Shown piece by piece: positions 11,831-22,971 of a stretch of DNA of 64,000 nucleotides. Under the pieces are notes generated by a model. That model was given only the letters and a program-made list of their open reading frames with translations. It was not told where the DNA came from and did not search any database. Location: assembly GCA_039619475.1 (NCBI GenBank), contig CM077115.1, positions 555,604,826 through 555,668,825 on the forward strand, written 5' to 3'. This stretch comes from Icerya purchasi. Lineage: Eukaryota; Arthropoda; Insecta; Hemiptera; Monophlebidae. The position numbers and the translations under genes are program-made. Position 1 is the first letter of the stretch. Each line of letters opens with the position of its first letter.

Positions 11831-12767
11831 GCGGAACTCTTAAATATACGCTCTTTATTTATATTTCACGCCAAAGTCGTTTTATCAAGGGAATATCGAA
11901 CGATGGAATAAAACAAGTCTCGGTTTTATTTACAACAGCGCATTATCGCAAATCTTTTTCCGCGTCTCTGTTTATTTACGTTTGCATTCGTGCTTGCCTT
12001 CTAACATTTATCGATCACCTTAATTGTCATTAGATATATTAAAACTTCCGATCATCGTCTTCCCAAAACACAACACCCTTATTTAGAAATAAAACAAAAT
12101 CTTCGCGATAATGCGCATAAATAGTTTATTTTTATTTATGGTAATCCTATTTTGGAATTACTTAAGCTCCAAGTTGCCGTCTTATTGTGATTTTCGCTTT
12201 CAGAAAGAAAAAAAACAACATAATAATAATGACTGACAAAATATATACCCATTAACTAATGCTTTATATACTTATGTATCAATACGGAAACACTGATAAA
12301 TAATTAAGAAAACATTTTAAAAACGAATAGTAGAATATAATAATTTAGTTCCCATTAAATAACGATCTTTGTACCAACGCCTGTAAAAAACAAAAAAGTA
12401 TTTTTTCCAAAATTCCAAGTTTGATGTTTGTAATCCGGAAACTCTAAACTAGGGGGATGCATCCCGAAATGCGCATATTTTTAACCTGATTCAAAATTTT
12501 TAACTAAAATACTCGGCGCCGCAAAAGGATGGGTCAAACTATTTTTCGAGCTTTTTTGAACTTTTTGCCAACCTCGAAAAAGTTCTGTTAAGGAAATTAA
12601 ATGTGGTTTCGTTCTGGACAAATAGCGTTATTTTCATCATATGTTCGAAAAAAGTTTTTTTTTTTTCATAATTTTGAACTTTCAGCGCCCCAAAGACCTA
12701 ATTTTAATGTTGAAAATCCGGACGCTCTGAACTAATTAACTCCTATTTTTTACAAACCACGGAATCT

Positions 12768-12950
12768 CATTATTCTTCCTTTTTAAAAATATTCACAGAC
12801 GGCGCTAAGTTTCGAGATACTAGCAGAGGAGTCATTGTAGGTAATAATCTAATATTTAAACTCTCTCCCGAGGGGGCTTCCATTTTTACTGTCCAGCTGC
12901 TTGCTATTGATAAAGCCTGTGACTTTTTTACCGAACACATGAGATGTTAA
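12768..12950 (+). pseudogene. LINE RNase H N-terminal fragment
   Basis: An open stretch of about 60 codons reads KIFTDGAK, then RGVIVGNNLIFKLSPEGAS, then FTVQLLAIDKACDFF before a stop at 12948-12950. FTDGAK matches the first catalytic aspartate of RNase H, and the second block matches its A-E-L-L-A-I helix. There the catalytic glutamate has become glutamine, so the domain would be inactive even if expressed. The remaining half of the domain is not readable downstream. It lies about 0.9 kb from the oppositely oriented LINE fragment at 11514-11830. Confidence 0.6.
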
Positions 12951-13000
12951 GAGAAAAACTTTAATCTGCTCGAACAGTCTTAGCGGCCTACTAGCGCTTA

Positions 13001-13245
13001 GTTGTAGTAATTTCAATTATCACTGTCTCACCCACTGATCTACAATATTAAGTGTAAATAGACGGAAATTATAGATAAAGGAGGTACTCTAAAATTTTAT
13101 TGAATTCCCAGTGTCGTCGCGGGATCATTTTCAATTTGTGGGTTTAGATAAGAAAAAAAAAACAAACTTATAATGCAATGCATTTCTTATTAGTATATTT
13201 TACTGTGATTGGCTTATACATCGTATTTTGGTTGTTCTATTTTAT

Positions 13246-13280
<35 letters not shown>

Positions 13281-15244
13281 ACTGGAGTTGATATGTAATT
13301 CCGACTACAGTTCCAGACATGTACCCACAAACTCTGACCGAACAAATACAAACTGAATCGATGAATGTTATACAGTTGTGTTCACTTCCAGAAGTTAAAA
13401 TATAGACCTTGAAGACAGAAGAGTAGAGCCCTTTTTTCATATCTGAGCAGAAATGTGCTAGATCAGCGAGAAAAGTGAAAAATAACAATATCGGAATTTA
13501 AAAGAAACCTGATCGTTTTTTCTGTAGACACACAACTTTTTGTATGATTATACTCCTACATTAGCTATTTTGCAATTTACTTTTCTCTAACAAACGTAAT
13601 CTAACCTAACACGGGCAGCAGTACACACTGCCGTCGATGGCCAGTGCAAACGATTTTCAATTTTTGAGTGTACTGTGTACGTAAAGACACCGGATGATCT
13701 GTATGAGTGTCCGATATCGATACGTATCATCCAATATGCAGTTCTCAAGCCTGCGATTATTCAGTTCTGGATCCGTATTGGAAGAAATAACGAACGTACC
13801 CATCACTAATGTGTACGAATAATAGAGAACACAACAGCATCTGACGCTTAATCCAGCTAATAGACTTTCTTCTCACCTTGAATACGCTGCCTCTGGCATG
13901 TTTCTAAAACAAACTTCTTTAATACCGAATAGTTTATTTGTTTTATTTTTCTTCAAAAAAATTCATGGATGTTTTTTTAAAAATTCAGTAGAACAACGCG
14001 AGTCCTACAAGATTTAATTTTAGCTCATTTTGTAGTCAATCAGATACACAATCGTATTTAAAAAAAGAAGAAGGTTAAATACAATTCGGATTTTCGTAAT
14101 AATGGAAAAAAAAAAAACTATTTAAAATTTAAATATTCATAAACTGTCGGATCCACGTTCATTAATCGCTCGCGATCTTACCCGGCTTAAACTGATTGGC
14201 CATCGGAAAAATAATAGCCGTCTAGAGATCCTCTTATCTCTTTTATAAAGCAACGGAGTTTAAAAATATTGAAAATCTCATCTTCACGTGTCGAGAGTAG
14301 GAAAGAATTTTTTTTGTTGTTTATTAATTTTTTAAAATATTTCTCCTAAATGTAAATTCAGAAGAAAAAAAGATGACGAAAAAAAGTAACATCGGGCGCA
14401 ACTTTTTGAAAACAACGTGAGTTTTAAATTATTATCGGGATAATAATTATCAATGAAGATGATATATAGGCATCTCTACGAAACCGTTTAATCTGACCAA
14501 GATGTGTGTCATCATTCTTTCGGAAAGTTAATCTTTATTAAATTTAACTGGGTGCGTAGAAAAGGGGCGAACCAGGCAATATCGAAGAGAGCAGACCATA
14601 GAACGCAGAAAGATGGCAGGAAATAAGAAGGGCTTTTGTATAAGCTTGGCCGTCAAGGGTGATCACGAACTCCTTAAACCCTAGTCTGATGGATGGCCGG
14701 ATTAGTATAATACGTTTGCTCGGCTGTCCGCATTTTACTGACTTACTAAACATTGCTGAAGAATTTGTTATCGTGCCCGTTCACTTTCGTTATTCTTTTC
14801 ATGTTCGATTACTGACAACAGCAGCACTAGTGAAAACTGTCTCTAAATTAAAATTTAAACTCTCCACAATGAACGATAGAAAATCTGCCATCTATTTTCC
14901 AGATCACGTATCGCGTCGATTTTCAAATCCGGCTAGCAATTATAAATCGCACACCTAGCCGCTGACTGAGAGAGTTCATCCGATGAATCGAAAATTATAA
15001 ACAGGAACAACGTTGTATATCATCGTGAAGAATTGTTCTTTACGGCTTTATTAATATTCGATATTATAAAAGCTGAAACGTTGGTAATATACAAAGAAAT
15101 ACACAAAAGAATATCCGAAAGGTGTGATTTGGCACCAAATGAAAATACCAAAGTAGTTGTGCAAAACAACTTCCAGAAACACAGACAAAATAAAATACTT
15201 ACCCCCGTGACCGATGTGCACAAAACAAATATATGAACTTATCC
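13001..15244. other. Gene-free region
   Basis: Contains a (TA)n tract at 13249-13276. Several open stretches of 60-100 codons occur on either strand (around 14544-14958, for example), but they overlap each other and show no known motif. No gene is supported. Confidence 0.4.
13249..13276. repeat. (TA)n microsatellite
   Basis: About fourteen uninterrupted TA units. Confidence 0.95.
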
Positions 15245-15425
15245 GAACTTTTCTCGCACTTCTTTTTTTATTTATTTTTTATTTTATTTTATTTTGTTTT
15301 ATTTTGTTTTATTTTATTTTGAGAGGCGCATTATCCCTTGAAAATTACAGTGTGCGGCAGCGGGGTTCGAACCCAGTTCTGTCCAAACGAAATACCACAG
15401 CCTAACCACCTACACTGTGGTAGCT
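15245..15425 (-). mobile_element. tRNA-derived SINE
   Basis: On the minus strand the head reads like a tRNA gene. An A-box-like TAGGTGGTTAGG lies at 15401-15412 and a perfect B box GGTTCGAACCC at 15363-15373, about 30 bp apart. A short unrelated body follows, then a simple A-rich tail of AAAATAAAA/AAACAAAAT units (15264-15320, seen on the + strand as TTTTATTTTG repeats). These are the parts of a tRNA-headed SINE transcribed by RNA polymerase III. It is not a functional tRNA because the acceptor stem does not pair. The source tRNA and a partner LINE cannot be told. Confidence 0.75.
15363..15373 (-). promoter_or_regulatory. RNA polymerase III B box of the SINE
   Basis: The minus strand reads GGTTCGAACCC, an exact match to the GGTTCGANNCC consensus. 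It pairs with the A-box-like sequence at 15401-15412. Confidence 0.75.
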
Positions 15426-15493
15426 GGCTCCCTGTCCTTCTAGATATGCTCAGTGAAAAATTGCGGAAGAAAATGATAAATTGGCCATAATTA

Positions 15494-15824
15494 TATATAT
15501 CGTATATATATCAAAATCTTATGTCACAAATGTTTGTCCGCGATAAACTCCGAAACTACTCAACCGATCTTAATGAAATTTTGCACACTGTGTGCGATTT
15601 GGTCCAATTTAGAAGATAGAATAGTTTTTATCTCGATTAATGACCTCAATATTTTTTTATTTCAAATTAAATGTTTTTTTTATAGGATAAAGCGTTGTGA
15701 TTAGCTATAAGTTTCATAAGTGTCTAACAGATGGCAGTGTAAGTGGAAAATCGTATAATTTAATTTCTAAGGATGGCATGATTTTGTGAGCCGAGCAACT
15801 GCTCGGTGCGCCGGGTACTACGCG
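15494..15824 (+). mobile_element. Possible Helitron-like non-autonomous element
   Basis: After a (TA)-rich start it contains AAACTACTCAACCGATCTTA and GAAATTTTGCACACTG, a pattern seen in many insect non-autonomous Helitrons. It ends with a hairpin (CCGAGCA act TGCTCGG, around 15790-15807), followed by CGGGTACTAC. The end resembles that of the element at 16533-17194 (hairpin, then CGGGT). The exact ends and the CTRR signature are not clean, so the call is tentative. Confidence 0.4.
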
Positions 15825-16100
15825 TGATTCGGTTAGGCAATGATGTTTCGTTCGATGGAACATTCGCTGCTGCAATTAACGGGAAAAAGTGTAAACAAAA
15901 ACGATAGCGCGCGCTAAATTAATGACTTGATAGCTGACGAGCCCAAAAATAAAGAAATACGTAAAAACAAAAGGTTGCAAATAAAATTTTATTTATTGCG
16001 TTAATTATTATTTTCGAGGGAGGTAATTACATTTACATATATTATCGTACGAACTATAGCGTCTGGATTATCCAATTAACTATGTAGAATGTGCGGCGGT

Positions 16101-16398
16101 CAGGCCTGTGCCAAGAACTTTGGAAAGGGGGGGGGTGAAAATTTTATCTGCATATTTATAAATAAAAATACATTTTTCACTAATATTCATGCTATTTATA
16201 ATTTCCATCATTTTGATTTATATATTAATAATTTAAATAAACGAATTACTGTATAAACACATTAATAAAAATGACGTATGTTATTGATTATACTCGTAAC
16301 AAAAAATTTTGCATAAAACATTAATGAAGTACCTAAGCTATTTCAGTTCTCATGGGGTGGGGTTATCCCGTAAAACCCACCCCGTGGACACGGCCTTG
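16101..16398. mobile_element. hAT-like MITE with 8-bp target duplication
   Basis: The left end reads CAGGCCTGTGCC and the right end, inverted, CAAGGCCGTGTCC. Both are followed by a G-rich stretch. Flanks are GCGGCGGT (16093-16100) and GCAGCGGT (16399-16406), an 8-bp duplication with one mismatch, the size made by hAT transposases. At 298 bp with no coding content it is non-autonomous. Confidence 0.75.
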
Positions 16399-16532
16399 GC
16401 AGCGGTCAATATGAAAGGCGACTGCGCGAGCAAATGTAATCATTTGAATGATTAAAAATAAAGTAAATAACGAAACAAACTAAATGAATAAGAAATTTAG
16501 CGAGATACGAAATGGAAATTGCAACGAAGTTA

Positions 16533-17194
16533 TCTATATCTATATATATAAAAATGAATATATATAGACTCAGAAACTATCCATCCGAGGATTATGAAAT
16601 TTGGACAGTTTATTTATGGGGACATCGGGAACAATATAGACTATTTAAAAGTCAAAAATAAATAAATAAATAGTAAATTACAAAATAAGATTTTTCGTAA
16701 GTTTTATTTTTATTTATTTAAATTTTTCTGGCTATGTAAAATGTTTTACTTTGTATTTTTTATATTTATTTACGTTTTACAAGATGACTAATTTTTTTAT
16801 TATTTTAAACTGAAGGTTATTGTTTAATGTGAGTATTTTGCTTTTCTTCTTTTTGTTTAAAAATGGTATTTCTTTTATGTAAAGGCCTATGGGTAAGCGA
16901 CGAAATTTATTTAGTCTAATTCGGACTGATTGGCGAACCTATTAAAAAATAAATTTAATTTTAGTATTATATCGCACTCATTCGCATTCCAGCTGTGTAG
17001 GCCCTCATTTTACGATTTCATTAAATTTTTTGAAACAATTTTAAGTTACACGAGAATTGAACGACGCGGGATAACGAAAAATTGCACTTGTTTTTTGAAT
17101 TTTGCTTTCGGGAACAGTAGAAAATTAGAATATCGAAAAAACGTTTACTCAATCCGCTAATAGCAGACAAGCTAACGTCTGCCGGGTCCATTAG
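16533..17194 (+). mobile_element. Helitron-like non-autonomous element
   Basis: It starts with TC after an A (TCTATATCTATATATATAAA) and holds an early AGACTCAGAAACTATCCATC stretch. Near the 3' end is a hairpin, GCAGAC-aagctaac-GTCTGC (17163-17182), then CGGGTCCATTAG and a T. Helitrons insert between A and T, start with TC and end with a hairpin about 10 bp before CTRR; all but the exact CTRR (here ATTAG) fit. There is no coding capacity, so a Helitron elsewhere would have mobilised it. Confidence 0.6.
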
Positions 17195-17195
17195 T

Positions 17196-19482
17196 ATATA
17201 TATATATATGTGTGTGTAAAAGAAATTTTATAAAATGAATGAGGTAAAACCCTAGATTGAGGAAAAGTTTATTTAGGGCATTTAATATAGCAATAGTATA
17301 TTAAGAAATATACCTTATTTTAACAAATTTCTAACTAATTAGTAGCAAAAGGGTGAATTTAGCAATGTAGCTCATACAGTTATAATTACAAGATGAATAG
17401 ATGGGAAAGTGAAATTTCTAATTGTAATAACTGCTTAAAATACATCCTCGAGCAGTCCTTTAGGTTTGCAAATTCTGCTACTAATTTTGAAGACTTCATG
17501 GGAGAAAATATGACGTTCAAAGATTCGAAAATTTTATCGATAAATATCTCCGGTATATAAATTAATCGATCTAGTAACCCCTGTTCATATTAGGATTCCT
17601 TGTTGTTCATTTAATTTGTAGTTTTAGGCGAAAATTTGAATTTACTAAATACTTTATTTGCGATTTCAAAAGTGAATACATAAATGTTTTTGAAATTATT
17701 TATAAAACGGGGAGCACGTGTTAAAGGAATGGGGTGGAACAGGAAAAGCGGCAAACATTTTAATTTATTTGTTCAGTTACCTTTCTCTTTTTCTTCTTCT
17801 TTTGATGAGGGGGGAGGGGGGGGGCTTGTGAAAATTAGTAGTCTTCGACAATTTAATACATTATAATCATTGTTACGAATTCGTTATAATCACCTTTAAA
17901 AAGAGTGGTAAGTTTTGATAAATCTTTAATTTCAATTATAATTAACTGTGTAGAACATTCTGCTCTTTATATTAAAAAATGAAAAATTGAAATTATTAAC
18001 GAATGATAATTTCGACTGCCAATTGTTCGGTTTCGTCCAGAATTGTCTTAATTTTTAGGGTATCCGACAAACGTCTGAGCAATGTGTCCTAGCTGTTTTT
18101 TAATTATTTGTTACATAACTTATTGTATTATCTTACTTTTTAAATTTTAACTTCACACGTCACTTCAAAAAAGGAAAACCGCGGAATTCTAATATTATAT
18201 AACATTATAAAGTATACGCGGTATTATTGAATTAAATCTTGGGGAAATCTTTAACAATAAGTAAATTCGGGAAATCAGAAATAGTATTTATATATTCTAT
18301 TCAAATTCTAAAAAAAAATATCCTTGATAGGATTTCGAGGATTGTGAAATTGAGCTTATTTGTAAAAAAAGTACTCGCCTAACTCAGAATCGCACATATA
18401 AACGCACGACTACATCTCCAATAACACAAAACCTCCAATTCATTGAAATATGCAAAGAACCCACGCTTACCATCTTCTAATTATCTATCAAAAATTCGTC
18501 ACAGTTCGATTACGAAACTGGAGCAACCGACCAAATAATTTGAATAACGTTCTTTGAGAACTGTAAAATGCCATAAACATGAGACTGTGCTCCTGAAACA
18601 TATCCGTTATTTAGTTTTAAATTTATAAATTTTTTGAATAAAAAATTATTTTTACATGTTCCCTTAATATTGAATTTTTCAGTAAAAGAAAGAAAAGTGT
18701 TTGATACAGAATCTTATAATAATAATAACATCAATAAGTATGTGCTAAAAAATTAATATCCATATCTCATTAACAATCTGAAAAACAAAATGTTCGTCCG
18801 GTCTCTATTAAATAAATTAATATTACTTTTGGGCCTGTCTCACATTCACACATGCTAATGTTTTGAAATAGCTGCGAATACATTTTCAGAACTGAGTATT
18901 TATCGTATATATTTTAATATTGTTTATTAATTTACAATAATGCTGTTACTCTGAAATGTTATTGTGCTACTTGTAGTTTAACTTTCAATTGTTCGTAGCT
19001 GAAATATAAGAAAGGCGTTAAATTTAAAAAACGAAATACACATGATCATTAAGTGGAGATAACTTAAAATCGGGTTTTAGTTTATATTTAGGAAATACTT
19101 CGACGCAATGGAGCTGATGTATTAGAACATTAGGGAAATTAACTTTTAGTCACGGTAAAATTACAAGAAAGTTCAAAAAAATCTAAAAAATTACTAAAAT
19201 GGAAATTATTTTTAATTTAAAGCTTTTTTTCTTCCAAATACATGTAGATCGGCATATATAAAAATTTAACTAACAATCTTCTATTATCTTTAACTGATGA
19301 TTTCAGCTGCGCAAAATAAATCCCGCTTCTTTTTTACCCCATCTTGAATACATAAATAGTTTTATTGCGGTGCCAAAAGACAGACTCTCTTTTGTAACAT
19401 ACTTGAAAAGTTTCCATGCACGCTGGTGAAAGGTAACCCTCCCATTCCATTAATTTTAATGCTCGTATTGTATTATTGGTAA
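17196..19482. other. Gene-free AT-rich DNA
   Basis: No exon, RNA gene or recognised element was found. A short G run lies at 17809-17823. Confidence 0.4.
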
Positions 19483-19870
19483 CAGGGCCATATCTGAAGG
19501 GGGTTTTCCGGGTTCAACCCCCCCCCCCCCCCGAGTGTCTGCGAAATCATAACTGCTTGAATTAAATGGACCGAAATTCAGAATAAATTTATTTCTTTTC
19601 AATTTCTGACAAAAGAAATTAAAATTAAAATTTTTATGAATTCTATGGAAACGACTATTTTTTATTTGTTTTTATTGCAGCGTTTAAATATTGCATATAC
19701 AATAATGGAATGCAAGGCTTTAGTGTACCCTTTATAAATAAATATATTTTATGACACACACACACACACACACATGTATATATATATATATATATATATG
19801 TATAATTATAAAAATATTTTCGTAAGCCCCCCCCCAAAAAAAAAAAAAATTCGGTCTAGATACGACCCTG
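19483..19870. mobile_element. hAT-like MITE, same family as 40210-40566
   Basis: The left end is CAGGGCCATATCTGAAGGGG; the inverted right end is CAGGGTCGTATCTAGAC. Flanks are ATTGGTAA (19475-19482) and ATTGGTAG (19871-19878), an 8-bp duplication with one mismatch. Inside, a poly-C run (about 19519-19533) lies next to the left repeat, a CCCCCCC/poly-A block lies near the right end, and a (CA)n(TA)n microsatellite sits between. The sequence from about 19590 to 19740 matches the inverted copy in the netrin intron at 40210-40566. Confidence 0.8.
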
Positions 19871-19969
19871 ATTGGTAGTAATAAATATAAACTATTTATT
19901 AAAAATTAAAACCCTCGCAGTATCTAATAAAGCAATTTTTGCTTCTAGTGGCGCCATCTATTATTTCTA

Positions 19970-20061
19970 TGTAGCAGTACATCAATTTGTAATTTTAAAA
20001 ACGCTCAATAGTATTGTACTATTGAGCGTTTTTAAAATTACAAACTGATATACTGCTACAT
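19970..20061. repeat. Near-perfect 92-bp palindrome
   Basis: The arms 19970-20013 and 20017-20061 are almost exact reverse complements around a 3-bp centre (for example AAAAACGCTCAATAGTA against its complement). Weaker pairing continues a little further outward. RNA across it would fold into a long hairpin. It may be the end-to-end remnant of a short inverted-repeat element. Confidence 0.9.
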
Positions 20062-20982
20062 ACAAGTAATATCAACAATGAAAAATAAAATTGATTATAT
20101 TTATTAAAAGATCTTGGCGTTATATTTTTCTTCGTACCTAATTTCAAAATTGAAGTTGTCAGGCATAGTGAACGATTGTAAAAATTTGAATCCCTTCCCC
20201 CCAAAGAATTTATGGTGTTAAGGAGAAACGAAGCCACTTGAAACATAGAAAATATAAGACATCGTAGTTTCACTTAGTCCGATACCTGCACTTACTTGCT
20301 TGTAGCAATCTCTGTATTTCGTTTACTTAGTGAATGGTTGAATAATCAAGCTCCCGATATGGCAACCTAATAAATTGTAACAAACGAAGAAGATACCATT
20401 TGAAATATAGCCGTTCATAACTCTGTAAAAGAAATAAATATAATCAAAAAAAAACAACTTATAATATATATATATATATACATGTTGATATTTCCAATAA
20501 ATGTAGTGTACGAATTTTTCCCCGAAAACACCAATTGTTCTTACAGTATATACAATACCAGTTGCGTGTGCAACAAAGAACTATACAGAAAATATCTATT
20601 CTCAGTTCGGAAATATACAAAATATATTAATTCTTAACATAACATACAGAATTCTTATAGTGACCTGTTTATTACATGCAATGTTGTAAAATTACCATCC
20701 CAATTAATTACGAAGAATTATGTTTCTAATATTGCGCAATATCGTTTTTTTCGACACAATTTACCGATTTTTTATTTAGTTAAAAAAGGACAAAACGCCC
20801 AAAACTCAATTAAATCATGGAATCTTCGAAATACGTTTATTATAAGAGATATTAAACTGCTCAATATTTATCCTTCCTTTAGACAGTGAACGTATAAGAT
20901 TTTATGAAGTTTTACTTTGTAGCAATTTATAGATTAGTAAATATAGTTTTTGTACTACGAAAATTTCTCTTTTCCGTTGCAG
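20062..20982. other. Intron or 5' flank of the recognised netrin exons
   Basis: No earlier netrin exon (laminin N-terminal domain or EGF repeats 1-2) was recognised here or anywhere to the left. The sequence ends with a pyrimidine-rich tract and the AG acceptor at 20981-20982. Confidence 0.5.
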
Positions 20983-21132
20983 CATGCGATTGTCACCCGA
21001 TTGGAGCTACTGGAAAAACATGCAATCAAACCAGTGGACAATGCCCATGTAAAGACGGAGTCACTGGAATTACATGTAACAGATGCGCTAAAGGTTATCA
21101 ACAAAGTCGTTCTCATATCGCACCTTGCGTCA
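20983..21132 (+). CDS. Net: Netrin exon: laminin-type EGF repeat 3
   Basis: The acceptor AG is at 20981-20982 behind a TTTCCGTTGC tract, and the donor is GTAAGT at 21133. The exon is 150 bp, phase 1 at both ends, so a cassette of exactly one EGF repeat. It reads [13 protein letters not shown], then [12 protein letters not shown], then [15 protein letters not shown] and IAPCV. The eight cysteines have the laminin-type EGF spacing. The wording is very close to the third EGF repeat of insect netrins. Confidence 0.93.
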
Positions 21133-22181
21133 GTAAGTTTCGCCTTTTTCTTACGCGATGAGCTTTTTTTCTCTTTTTTTTTTTTTAATAAATTCGAAAA
21201 TTACTTCCTACGAAACGTTATTTATTTAACATTGAAATTAATTTTAACCTAGACTTAACATTTTTTTTCCATTTCTTGGAAATAATAATTATTATTTTTT
21301 TACCTTGTTAAGGAATGAAATATATACTAGCTAATAAGTAGTTTACATTAAGTATTAAAATGGCGACTTTAAATTTTTTCGTAAAGTAATGGATTATTTA
21401 TTATTGCGTAACTTCGTGATCATTAATACTCCTCTATTTAATATATAATTTTAAAATGATCAATTACTTTAATGTAAATAACCTATTAGTGTTATAATCA
21501 TTCTTTAACACATTTCTAGCCACATTTTATTGCCTCCATTTCATTATTTCAATTATTTATTTCATTAGGCTCCTCCTTTCATAATCTGTACTCTCGCAAT
21601 ATTACTTACAGTGCTTCTCACGTTTTTATATAAAAATACTACTAACGTGCCAAAATGTACACCGTTTATTTCAAATTACAATTGCGTGTATCTTGTCCGA
21701 CGATCGGATATTCCCGAAATCATTTCTAAATTAAGATTTATTACATATCTCTATCGTTTAATTTAAATATTTTCCGACTTTGAATTATTTCATTCGGAGT
21801 CAACAAAAGCGCATGATATTAAATAACAGCAAGGACGTTGATTGCAATGAACACACTTTTACACATCATAAATATTATTCATACGCTGCACTTTAATCAT
21901 TCATCCAGTAATTTGCTGAAATGATAACCAGTACTTATATAACCCACGGGTAATTAATTTCAGAAAAAGATCTTAAAAACGCTTTTCATGTTTACAAAAA
22001 TAGCTGTTATTTCAACATATTAATAAAAATTAATAATTAGCCTAAAATTTCTGTTGGACACAAAAAATTTCATAAGCTAAATCTAATTTAGCAGTTTACT
22101 ACTGAAAAGCGAACAAAACAGCTAAATAAAAATCTGAAAAATGACATAATATATTATATAAAATATACAACATATATATTC

Positions 22182-22245
<64 letters not shown>

Positions 22246-22893
22246 ATATATGCTGTAATTGTGATAATAATGACACGGAAACCGTTTATATCATATACTA
22301 TATACATGTCCTAAATATAATGAATTAAGATTCGATACAATATAGACTATTCATTACAATTAATGAGATAGTTTTATTGGGAAATTTTCAACATTTGTAT
22401 ACAAATCATTTAAGGTTAAACACATATACAGATAACCACTACCAGTAGCCATATGCAGCAAGTTATTTCAATTTTTATAATTCTATAATGTATTCTTATA
22501 GTTATAGATAGAAAAAAAAAAAAAAAAAAGATATATATATAAACTCGGCCATTTTGGCCTCGCAAGGGGCTGTGACCTTTGACCCCTCTTGCTTTCATTT
22601 CTGTCTCTTTATCTTCTATACTTTGTATAAAATGATCAAAATTTACAACGTAATTCTTACTGACATCAACACAAAAAAAAAAAATAACATAACTACAAAA
22701 ATCCTATCTAACATTTAACTTTCATTATATAAAATTAAGACATTTTTTCGTTACATTTTTCGTTACATATTTCATTACATAAAATTGTGACATTTTTTAA
22801 ACAACAATAACAAAAATCCTATAAAATATAACAAACGTTATATAAAATTGGGATATTTTTTCGAATGGGGGGTAGCCTAAGAATTACGTTCTA

Positions 22894-22971
<78 letters not shown>

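Noticed and set aside
15340..15425. A functional tRNA gene on the minus strand
   Set aside because: The A and B boxes are present, but the acceptor stem does not pair and an A-rich tail follows. A SINE head explains it better.
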